Part shown: positions 9,034 to 15,789 of the stretch, piece by piece
Numbering within the stretch: position 1 is the first letter of the stretch
Layout: every line of letters begins with the position of its first letter
Assembly (NCBI GenBank): GCA_028714695.1
Contig: JAQTLX010000012.1
Coordinates: 60,892-124,891 of the forward strand
DNA from: Ignavibacteria bacterium
Lineage (GTDB): Bacteria > Bacteroidota > Ignavibacteria > Tepidaquicellales > Tepidaquicellaceae
Length of the DNA: 64,000 nucleotides
Direction of reading: 5' to 3'
The notes under the pieces: model-generated
What the model saw: the letters and a program-made list of their open reading frames with translations, nothing else
The model's database searches: none
What the model was told of the DNA's origin: nothing
Translations under genes and position numbers: made by a program

Positions 9034-9064
9034 CTTGAATTGTATTCAAGAATATTTATTTTTG
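9034..9064 (+). promoter_or_regulatory. candidate promoter with embedded 7-3-7 palindrome
   Basis: TTG at 9035-9037 and TATTTTTG at 9057-9064 are separated by 19 bases, a good match to the Bacteroidetes -33/-7 promoter. The palindrome CTTGAAT-TGT-ATTCAAG (9034-9050) covers the -33 element, as an operator might. Alternatively the palindrome, directly after the cdsA stop and followed by a T-rich stretch, could act as a weak terminator for cdsA. Both readings are inference. Confidence 0.45.
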
Positions 9065-9092
9065 TATTAATACATTATATATATCTATAAAT

Positions 9093-9563
9093 ATGACTGA
9101 AAAAAGAAATCATAAAAAGAAGAAATCGAAAAAAGATGAAGAGTTACTGTTGCCGGATGAGCCTGTAATTGAAGATGAAACATCGGAAGATTCCGAAGAA
9201 AGTTTTGATGAAGACGAATTCATCAGTCAGGTTTCGGAATTGAGCAAGAACAGGAAGAAGGTCAAACTAAAGACCGTGTTTGAGGTTCTGGGAAAACCGA
9301 AGAAGTTTTTATCAGTCAAATCAAACGGTAAATTATCCAAGCAATTGTACAATGAACTATTGGCTGTCCTTGAAGTTAAGGGTATTATGGTTCATTTTAA
9401 ACTTGATTATTCTCTGGATGAAAAATTCAGATTCATCACGGAAGAAATATTCAGTGAAGGAGTAGAGGATCTTGGTAAAAAAAATCACATAAATTTTATT
9501 TACGAAGATTTTCATCCCGAAAAACTCACTGAAGATGATGAGGATGATGATTTTCTGGAATAA
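9093..9563 (+). CDS. acidic small protein of unknown function
   Basis: 156 residues, not recognised. Three parts are visible: a basic Lys-rich start (RNHKKKKSKKDEE), a very acidic segment (about residues 20-50), and a globular-looking core (about 55-140) with mixed hydrophobic pattern (VFEVLGKPKKFLSVKSNGKL, LAVLEVKGIMVHFKLDY). It ends with another acidic tail (EDDEDDDFLE). No signal peptide or membrane segment, so likely cytoplasmic. It has its own promoter-like element, then is followed after eight bases by the redoxin gene, suggesting a short operon 9093-11364. Codon use matches the neighbours, so it is probably a real gene. Confidence 0.65.
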   Translation: MTEKRNHKKKKSKKDEELLLPDEPVIEDETSEDSEESFDEDEFISQVSELSKNRKKVKLKTVFEVLGKPKKFLSVKSNGKLSKQLYNELLAVLEVKGIMVHFKLDYSLDEKFRFITEEIFSEGVEDLGKKNHINFIYEDFHPEKLTEDDEDDDFLE

Positions 9564-9571
9564 TCACTTAA

Positions 9572-10123
9572 ATGGTTCTATTAAAAAGTAATCACGGAGA
9601 ATTAGGTTCGGCTGTTATTGACTTCTCTCTAAAGGGAGTTGACGATAATTACTATTCACTTTCCGGATTTGAGGGAAAGAAAATTATTGTGATTATTTTT
9701 ATGTGCAACCACTGCCCTTACGTAAAGGGTGTAATTAGCAGGCTCGTTAAACTCCAGAATGACTTTTCCCCGCACGGCATACAACTTATCGGAATCAATT
9801 CAAACGATACAAATGCATATCCCGAAGATTCTTTCGAAAACATGAAAGTTTTTTACAAAGAGCACAAGATGAATTTCCCTTATCTTTTCGACGAAACGCA
9901 GCAGACAGCGAGAAACTACGATGCCGTATGCACGCCTGATATTTATGTATATGACGCGGATAGAGTACTGCGTTACAGAGGAAGGATGGATGACAACTGG
10001 CAGGATGAATCTTCGGTAAAGTCAAAGGATCTGGAAAACGCAATTAATGCGCTGCTAAAAGGGCAGGATATAATATTCAAACAAGTGCCCTCGATGGGCT
10101 GTTCAATTAAATGGAAAAATTAA
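9572..10123 (+). CDS. thioredoxin-like redoxin (AhpC/TSA-type fold)
   Basis: 183 residues without a signal peptide. Thioredoxin fold: PxF-like start, then [11 protein letters not shown] with a CNHC redox pair (Cys45, Cys48), TPDIYVYD (the cis-Pro loop) and the C-terminal [10 protein letters not shown] with a third Cys (Cys177). This CNHCPYV plus C-terminal GCSIKWK pairing marks a widespread family of cytoplasmic thioredoxin/peroxiredoxin-like proteins whose substrate is not established. Eight bases after the acidic protein and ten before gpmA. Confidence 0.85.
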   Translation: MVLLKSNHGELGSAVIDFSLKGVDDNYYSLSGFEGKKIIVIIFMCNHCPYVKGVISRLVKLQNDFSPHGIQLIGINSNDTNAYPEDSFENMKVFYKEHKMNFPYLFDETQQTARNYDAVCTPDIYVYDADRVLRYRGRMDDNWQDESSVKSKDLENAINALLKGQDIIFKQVPSMGCSIKWKN

Positions 10124-10133
10124 AATATTAAAT

Positions 10134-10739
10134 ATGCCAAAACTTGTAATAGTAAGACACGGACAATCGCAATGGAATCTTGAAAACCGTTTTACGGGCT
10201 GGATAGATATAGATTTATCACCGAAAGGAATAGAAGAAGCAAAAAGTGCAGGACTGAAACTCGTAGGTTATAAATTCGATAAAGCGTTTACTTCGGCGCT
10301 TAAGAGAGCGCAAAAAACACTTGATATAATACTTGATGAAATCGGCGAAAAAGATATTCCCGTTGAAAAAGACAAAGCGCTGAACGAAAGAATGTACGGC
10401 GACCTTCAGGGACTTAATAAAGACGAGACGAGAGAAAAGTTCGGAGCAGAGCAGGTGCATATCTGGAGAAGAAGTTATGACGTTGCCCCGCCTAACGGCG
10501 AAAGTCTGAAAGATACGGCAGCGAGGGTGCTTCCTTACTGGGAGGCAAAGATTGCTCCGGAACTTAAGAGCGGGAAATCAATACTGATAGCCGCGCACGG
10601 CAACAGTTTAAGGGCGCTTGTGATGCATCTTGAGAATCTGTCGAAAGAGGAAATACTTGCGACTGAGATTCCTACAGGCGTTCCAAAGTATTACGATTTA
10701 AGCGATGACCTGAAAGTTATCGAAGCCAAATATTTATAA
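10134..10739 (+). CDS. gpmA: 2,3-bisphosphoglycerate-dependent phosphoglycerate mutase
   Basis: 201 residues, a short form (E. coli has 250). The histidine phosphatase signature [19 protein letters not shown] gives the phospho-acceptor His9. Glu85 ([10 protein letters not shown]) and His155 ([10 protein letters not shown]) complete the site. The motifs [11 protein letters not shown] and [12 protein letters not shown] distinguish a true dPGM from a general phosphatase. It interconverts 3- and 2-phosphoglycerate in glycolysis and gluconeogenesis. The shortened C-terminus lacks the flexible tail of the long type. One base separates it from the next gene. Confidence 0.93.
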   Translation: MPKLVIVRHGQSQWNLENRFTGWIDIDLSPKGIEEAKSAGLKLVGYKFDKAFTSALKRAQKTLDIILDEIGEKDIPVEKDKALNERMYGDLQGLNKDETREKFGAEQVHIWRRSYDVAPPNGESLKDTAARVLPYWEAKIAPELKSGKSILIAAHGNSLRALVMHLENLSKEEILATEIPTGVPKYYDLSDDLKVIEAKYL

Positions 10740-10740
10740 T

Positions 10741-11364
10741 TTGATAAAGTACAAAGTACGGAATATAATTTTCGATCTCGGCAACACTCTTGTGTTTTTC
10801 GACCATACATATTTTGTAAACGGTCTAGCGGAAAGAGAAAAACATCTAAATGCCGCAAAATTCAGAAAATATATTATTTCGAACAAATTTGACATCAAAC
10901 TGCTGACAGGCAGGATGAATCACAAGGAATTCTTCAGAAAACTGAAAAAGAAATTCGACCTGAAAATCGGGTATGCGGATTTTATATATTTTTATTCTGA
11001 TGTTTTCTGGGAGAACCCAAACATGAAAAGGCTGCTTGAAAAAATTTCAAGAATTAAAAAGTATAAACTGTACCTGCTTTCGAATACGGATGCGCCGCAT
11101 ATGAATTTCATAGATAAGAATTTTCCTTATGTCAGATTACTGAAAACACGCGTCCTTTCGTATAAGGTGCATATGTACAAACCGCAGAAAAAAATCTTCA
11201 AATATTTACTCGAGAAATACAAACTCGAACCGTGCAGCACACTACTGATTGACGATATGAAGGATAACATCAAATCGGCATCTTCGCTTGGGATGAACGT
11301 TATACATTACAAGGTACATAAGAAATTTATGAGCGAATTTTCGAGAACCTTGAAAATGAAATAA
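10741..11364 (+). CDS. HAD superfamily hydrolase
   Basis: 207 residues. HAD motif I is IIFDLGNTL (nucleophile Asp12; the second Asp of DxD is replaced by Gly-Asn as in many FDLGN-type members). Motif II is YLLSNTD and motif IV is LLIDDMKDNIKSASSLGMNV, with the acidic pair. The cap is a small alpha-helical C1 type (about residues 20-85), very rich in Lys and Phe. Such proteins are phosphatases for small sugars or nucleotides; the substrate is unknown. Start TTG at 10741 immediately after the gpmA stop, consistent with coupling. Confidence 0.82.
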   Translation: MIKYKVRNIIFDLGNTLVFFDHTYFVNGLAEREKHLNAAKFRKYIISNKFDIKLLTGRMNHKEFFRKLKKKFDLKIGYADFIYFYSDVFWENPNMKRLLEKISRIKKYKLYLLSNTDAPHMNFIDKNFPYVRLLKTRVLSYKVHMYKPQKKIFKYLLEKYKLEPCSTLLIDDMKDNIKSASSLGMNVIHYKVHKKFMSEFSRTLKMK

Positions 11365-11370
11365 AAAAGA

Positions 11371-11402
11371 CTTGACAAACTTAACGATGTTAAGTATATT
11401 TG
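11371..11402 (+). promoter_or_regulatory. tetR promoter with central operator palindrome
   Basis: TTG (11372-11374) and TATATTTG (11395-11402) are spaced by 20 bases, an excellent Bacteroidetes -33/-7 promoter. Between them lies ACTTAAC-GAT-GTTAAGT (11379-11395), a perfect 7-3-7 inverted repeat that reaches the first base of the -7 box. A further half-like GTTAACTTAA follows at 11407-11416. The position predicts that a bound dimer blocks RNA polymerase. The same TTAAC-N3-GTTAA core recurs before the TonB-receptor gene. Confidence 0.75.
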
Positions 11403-11425
11403 TACCGTTAACTTAAATGAAATAA

Positions 11426-12034
11426 TTGGGAATATCGGAAAGAAAAGAGCGCGAAAGACAGGAAATGATAAATCTGATACTTGATGAAGCAATGAAATTG
11501 TTCATCGAGGAAGGGTATGAAAACGTGACGATGCGAAAGATAGCGGACAGGATTGAGTACAGTCCCACAACAATATATTTATATTTCAAAGACAAAACTG
11601 AAATATTCAGCGAATTGCTGAATATTGCTTTTGACAAATTCTACGAAGCCCAGATGAGCGTGCAGTATATCGAAGATGCAAAAGAAAAACTGCTTGCACA
11701 CGGTATTGCATACGTTAAATTTGCTGTTTCCAACCCGAATTACTATGATTTGATGTTCATTATGAAGGATCCCACGGCAAATATGAAATGTCCGGACGAC
11801 TGGAAGACTTCAACCAGGACTTATGACCTGCTGAAGAAAAATATTCAGGAGTGCATTGAAAATGGATATCTTGAAGAAGTAGATATTGAAGTAGCGGCAT
11901 TCACCATGTGGTCGCATGTTCACGGTATCGCCTCGATAATGATAAAAAGGGGATTCATGATACCGGAGGCATTCAGGGAATATCTTATATATAATTCGAT
12001 TCAGTATGGATTTAAGGGATTATTTATAAAGTAA
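11426..12034 (+). CDS. TetR/AcrR family transcriptional regulator
   Basis: 202 residues. The N-terminal TetR helix-turn-helix spans about residues 14-60 (ILDEAMKLFIEEGYENVTMR, KIADRIEYSPTTIYLYFKDK), a textbook match. The rest (about 65-202) is an all-helical ligand/dimer domain resembling the TetR_C WHG type (FTMWSHVHGIASIMIKRG). The start is TTG at 11426, needed to keep the arm before helix 1; the next ATG would cut into it. A palindromic operator sits in its own promoter and another before the following TonB-dependent receptor gene, so it probably represses itself and that receptor. The ligand is unknown. Confidence 0.9.
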   Translation: MGISERKERERQEMINLILDEAMKLFIEEGYENVTMRKIADRIEYSPTTIYLYFKDKTEIFSELLNIAFDKFYEAQMSVQYIEDAKEKLLAHGIAYVKFAVSNPNYYDLMFIMKDPTANMKCPDDWKTSTRTYDLLKKNIQECIENGYLEEVDIEVAAFTMWSHVHGIASIMIKRGFMIPEAFREYLIYNSIQYGFKGLFIK

Positions 12035-12050
12035 AATTTTTTAGTCAATA

Positions 12051-12067
12051 ACTTAACAACGTTAATT
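12051..12067 (+). promoter_or_regulatory. second TTAAC-N3-GTTAA operator-like palindrome
   Basis: ACTTAAC-AAC-GTTAATT, matching six of seven pairs of a 7-3-7 repeat with a perfect TTAAC/GTTAA core. It lies 17 bases after the TetR stop and 74 bases before the TonB-receptor ATG. No clean TAnnTTTG follows at the right spacing; the nearest candidate is ATTTG at 12125-12129. Inferred TetR binding site. Confidence 0.6.
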
Positions 12068-12140
12068 GAATTAGAAGCGTTATTTCTTGAAGAAATTAAA
12101 GAACCAATTATAAAATTTAATACTATTTGAGGACAAAGAG

Positions 12141-14441
12141 ATGAAACAACTTATTTTAGTTTATATACTTCTTTTTTCTGCCGGGAGTTTTTTATTTGCC
12201 GGAACTTTACCGGCTAATGACAACGGAATAATCGAAGGCAGAATAATGGATGCGGAAACCCAGAGCCCGGTTTCGGATGCCGTTGTAAAAATTCTGAATA
12301 CGGATTACAAGGCAGGTACGGACTCAAAAGGCGAATTCAGGTTTGAAGGAGTAAAATATGGCACTTACTTAATTGAAGTGACGGCAATCGGTTATAAGAC
12401 TAAGATTAAGACCGATGTTGTCATAGCAACCGGGTATCCTGTGCAAGTAGTTATAGAATTAAATCAGACAAATTTTTCTACAGAAAAAATCGACGTAGAC
12501 GCGCAGTACTTCGATAAAAACTCCGACGTGACCTTAAGCGCGGTGAATCTCGATTATGAAGAAGTGCGCCGCTCGCCCGGCGCCGCGGAAGATATTTCAA
12601 GAATGCTGCAAACCGCACCCGGAGTTTCTCTTTTAAATGACCAGAGGAACGATTTGATTGTACGCGGAGGCTCGCCTTCTGAAAATCTTTTCTTAATCGA
12701 CGGAGTTGAGATACCAAATATTAATCATTACGGTTCTCAGGGAACGACGGGGGGACCCATAACATTCATTAATCTGAAGTTCATAAGGGAGGCGGATATT
12801 TTCACGGGTGGTTTCAACGCGAAGTACGGCGACAGGCTTTCGAGCGTTGTTGACATTAAATTCCGCGACGGCAGTTTCACTAATTACATAAATAATGTGA
12901 ACCTTTCATTTGCAGGATTCGGCGGTATTTTCGAGGGACCGATATCAAATAAAATGTCCTATCTCATTTCAGTGAACAGAAGTTATCTTGACCTTTTAAA
13001 AGGTTCGCTCAGGCTTTCAGCGGTGCCGAATTACTGGGATTTCAATGCCAAACTTACATACAAAATAAATGAGAACAACATTTTCAACTTTATAGGATTT
13101 TCAGCCCTTGATAAAATTGATTTTAAGGTTGACGAAAATACAACGGTCGATGATTTCCCTTATAATTCCGACAATAAAACAAACGCATATACAGGCGGAC
13201 TTACGTTTAAACATCTTTATAAAGACGGTTATATCCAGGCTGTGGTTTCGAATTCGTATACGACTTATTTTTCCGACAATATTTTTGCAATGACCGGAAA
13301 ACGCGAATACTATCTGGACAATTACGAAAATGAAACGAATTACAGGTTCGATGTGAATCACAGATTCACAAAAACATTTTTTGCCGCATTCAGCGCGGGC
13401 GGTAAATGGGGAAAGTACAAAAACAATTTCTATGCGGTATCGGACACGACTCCCGAAGGTTATGTTACGCCCGAACTGAGTGTGAATAATACAATCAGTA
13501 ATACGAAATTATACGCGGGAATAAATTTTACGAACAAATTATTCGGCGACAGGCTTATTTTAAATTACGGTCTCAGGTATGATTACTTTGACGATGTAAG
13601 ATTAAAGAGCAATGTATCTCCTAGAGCGGGAGCGTCATTTTATATCACACCGAAAACATTTCTGAATGCGGCTTACGGAATCTATTATCAGACTCCGCAG
13701 AACATCTGGCTGGCATCGGACGTTTCCAACAAAAATCTGAACAGCATAAGATGCGAGCATTACATTCTCGGGCTTGAGCAGATGGTTACTAAGGACATTA
13801 AGGCAGTCGTTGAAATTTACGATAAGCGGTATAAAGATTATCCGGTGAGCGTGAATGATCCGAGGTATATTTTAATTGACGGCGGCGCGGAATTCGGACC
13901 TAATCTTGTAGGTTCGGCGGTAAGCGCGGGATACGGTTACGTTAAAGGGCTGGATATTTCGCTTCAGAAAAAATTAACGGGCAATGGGATTTACGGTTCA
14001 ATAAATTATTCATACTCGAAGTCGGGTTTCACTGCAATTGCAGGCGGTGAGAAACAGGCGGCATTTGATCCGACGAATCAATTCAGCATAATTTTAGGAT
14101 ATCAGGTTGCGGATGACTGGCTTATTGGCGTGAAGTTCAGGTACGCGGGCGGAAGACCGTACACTCCGTTCGATGCTGAAGTTTCAAGACAACTCGGCAG
14201 AGGCGTATGGGATATGAACAGATTCAACGAAGAGCGGTATCCGGAATATCACAGACTTGATATCAGGGTAGATAAGAAATTCTATTTCAAAAAGGCGGGC
14301 ATAACAACTTATTTCGAATTGCAGAATGCATATAACAGGCAGAACGTGTACGGATATTTCTGGAACAAGGCAAAGAACGAAATGGGTACAATATATCAGT
14401 GGGGATTTATGCCCGTAGGCGGATTCAATCTGGAATTCTAA
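12141..14441 (+). CDS. TonB-dependent receptor with carboxypeptidase-regulatory-like domain
   Basis: 766 residues. Signal peptide (MKQLILVYILLFSAGSFLFA), then a CarboxypepD_reg-like beta-sandwich (about 28-115, GIIEGRIMDAETQSPVSDAV). The plug domain follows (about 145-250: RRSPGAAEDISRMLQTAPGV, DLIVRGGSPSENLFLIDGVE) and then a 22-strand-type barrel ending in Phe (GGFNLEF). A gram-negative outer-membrane importer that needs TonB/ExbBD. No SusD-like lipoprotein is next to it, so it is more likely a metal, siderophore or small-molecule receptor than a glycan one. A GAGGACAAAGAG stretch precedes the ATG. Likely controlled by the adjacent TetR protein through the shared palindrome. Transport substrate unknown. 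Confidence 0.9.
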   Translation: MKQLILVYILLFSAGSFLFAGTLPANDNGIIEGRIMDAETQSPVSDAVVKILNTDYKAGTDSKGEFRFEGVKYGTYLIEVTAIGYKTKIKTDVVIATGYPVQVVIELNQTNFSTEKIDVDAQYFDKNSDVTLSAVNLDYEEVRRSPGAAEDISRMLQTAPGVSLLNDQRNDLIVRGGSPSENLFLIDGVEIPNINHYGSQGTTGGPITFINLKFIREADIFTGGFNAKYGDRLSSVVDIKFRDGSFTNYINNVNLSFAGFGGIFEGPISNKMSYLISVNRSYLDLLKGSLRLSAVPNYWDFNAKLTYKINENNIFNFIGFSALDKIDFKVDENTTVDDFPYNSDNKTNAYTGGLTFKHLYKDGYIQAVVSNSYTTYFSDNIFAMTGKREYYLDNYENETNYRFDVNHRFTKTFFAAFSAGGKWGKYKNNFYAVSDTTPEGYVTPELSVNNTISNTKLYAGINFTNKLFGDRLILNYGLRYDYFDDVRLKSNVSPRAGASFYITPKTFLNAAYGIYYQTPQNIWLASDVSNKNLNSIRCEHYILGLEQMVTKDIKAVVEIYDKRYKDYPVSVNDPRYILIDGGAEFGPNLVGSAVSAGYGYVKGLDISLQKKLTGNGIYGSINYSYSKSGFTAIAGGEKQAAFDPTNQFSIILGYQVADDWLIGVKFRYAGGRPYTPFDAEVSRQLGRGVWDMNRFNEERYPEYHRLDIRVDKKFYFKKAGITTYFELQNAYNRQNVYGYFWNKAKNEMGTIYQWGFMPVGGFNLEF

Positions 14442-14448
14442 GAAAGAA

Positions 14449-14480
14449 AAAGCAGAGATACGAAATCGTATCTCTGCTTT
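14449..14480. terminator. bidirectional terminator between convergent genes
   Basis: Long perfect hairpin: AAAGCAGAGATACG, loop of four bases, CGTATCTCTGCTTT. It has A-rich and T-rich flanks on both sides. It sits eight bases after the TonB-receptor stop and eight before the stop of the convergent C1 peptidase, so it can serve both. Confidence 0.88.
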
Positions 14481-14487
14481 ATTAAAA

Positions 14488-15711
14488 TCATTTCATTCTG
14501 TCTTTCAAACTCTGAGGCAAAGCGTCTTTGTGAATCGTATAATTCATCATTTTCAATTTTACAAAATCATCATTATAAAAATAATATCCTTTTGGGTCAA
14601 CATTCTTCGAGCCTGCGCCTGAATCTTTGATAAGATACCAATCCTTACCGTTCTTCGTCATCATGCCAACGAGATGCAGGCCGTGGTCATCTGTTGTTGT
14701 CTGGTTTGTGAATCTGAACTGGCGCGCATATTCGTCGATGTACTGCGAAGGAATATCGAATGTAGGTATCATCGCAACCTTGTTCCATGAATCTATACCC
14801 GGTTCGGATACGTCTCCTCCGATTGACACTGTATAACCTTTCTTCACAGCATCTTTAAGAATAGTCATGAATTCATCAAGCGGAATATTAAAATATTCCT
14901 TGCTTTTCCACCAGTTATCCGGCACTTCATACTCAACATATTGATTGTAAGGCTGCTGCATATAAGAAAGAATTTCGACGTAATCGTCAGGATTCAGGGC
15001 GACAACATTTTTAAAATATTCTTTCGGTGTCATTTCGTCTCCGTCAACATTAATCTTTAACGGGGGAACGCCGAGATAAAAATTCAGAATTGATTTAATT
15101 GTTGAAACAACTTCCTCTTCGTTCCAGTTATTCGCGGTTTTAATTCCCTGAAGGTACGCTGACATTTCTTCTATGAGTTTTCTGTGGTCATGAAATGTTT
15201 GTCCCTGGCGCAGACCTGTATAGTCGCTTAAAGGAACGGCGCCGTATTCCTTCATAATTCTAAGAACGGCATTTGCTTCGGAGCCTTCGGCAAAATTCGA
15301 ATTACCTCTTTCGCGGACAAATCGTTTTGCTTTTTCAACGTATTCCCAGTAAACTGTATATATCGGGGAAATTTTAATTTTTCTGTTGTTAATCCTGTAA
15401 ACTTCGGTTTCGAAATAAGAAGTGGTCGAGAATGACCAGCAGGTTCCCGTCAAGCCCTGTGATACGGGTTCATTGTGCCAGGCATAAGTAAATTCCGAAA
15501 GTGATTTCGGCAAATCCATTCCCGTAAAATCGACCTTGAAATTTTTTGCATCCTGTTTGGGTTTTGAAGCGAACCTGTCGGCTTCTTTTGATATTTCATT
15601 GAAAAATCCGTCTTTAGGTTCGACGAATACTGCTTTATTTTTTTCCTGTGCGAAGGATGAAATTGAGGCAATCAGCATTCCCGCAAGAAAAAGGCAATAA
15701 ATCTTTTTCAT
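14488..15711 (-). CDS. exported C1B-type papain-like cysteine peptidase
   Basis: 407 residues with signal peptide MKKIYCLFLAGMLIASISSFA. Bleomycin-hydrolase/aminopeptidase C-like: active-site QGLTGTCWSFSTTSYFETE with Cys91, DDHGLHLVGM with His346, and the C-terminal IHKDALP typical of Bacteroidota homologues. The third catalytic position, normally Asn in a KNSWG motif, reads KDSGAGSKN, so Asn is replaced by Asp363 and the Trp is lost. This may lower or alter activity; the protein may still be a peptidase because Cys and His remain. Located in the periplasm or beyond. Convergent with the TonB-receptor gene. Confidence 0.85.
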   Translation of the reverse strand: MKKIYCLFLAGMLIASISSFAQEKNKAVFVEPKDGFFNEISKEADRFASKPKQDAKNFKVDFTGMDLPKSLSEFTYAWHNEPVSQGLTGTCWSFSTTSYFETEVYRINNRKIKISPIYTVYWEYVEKAKRFVRERGNSNFAEGSEANAVLRIMKEYGAVPLSDYTGLRQGQTFHDHRKLIEEMSAYLQGIKTANNWNEEEVVSTIKSILNFYLGVPPLKINVDGDEMTPKEYFKNVVALNPDDYVEILSYMQQPYNQYVEYEVPDNWWKSKEYFNIPLDEFMTILKDAVKKGYTVSIGGDVSEPGIDSWNKVAMIPTFDIPSQYIDEYARQFRFTNQTTTDDHGLHLVGMMTKNGKDWYLIKDSGAGSKNVDPKGYYFYNDDFVKLKMMNYTIHKDALPQSLKDRMK

Positions 15712-15789
15712 ATTAATATTTCCTTCAATTTTATTAATTTATATAAATTATATCTTCTTTACTTTAAAAAACATATAAAATACATTCTT

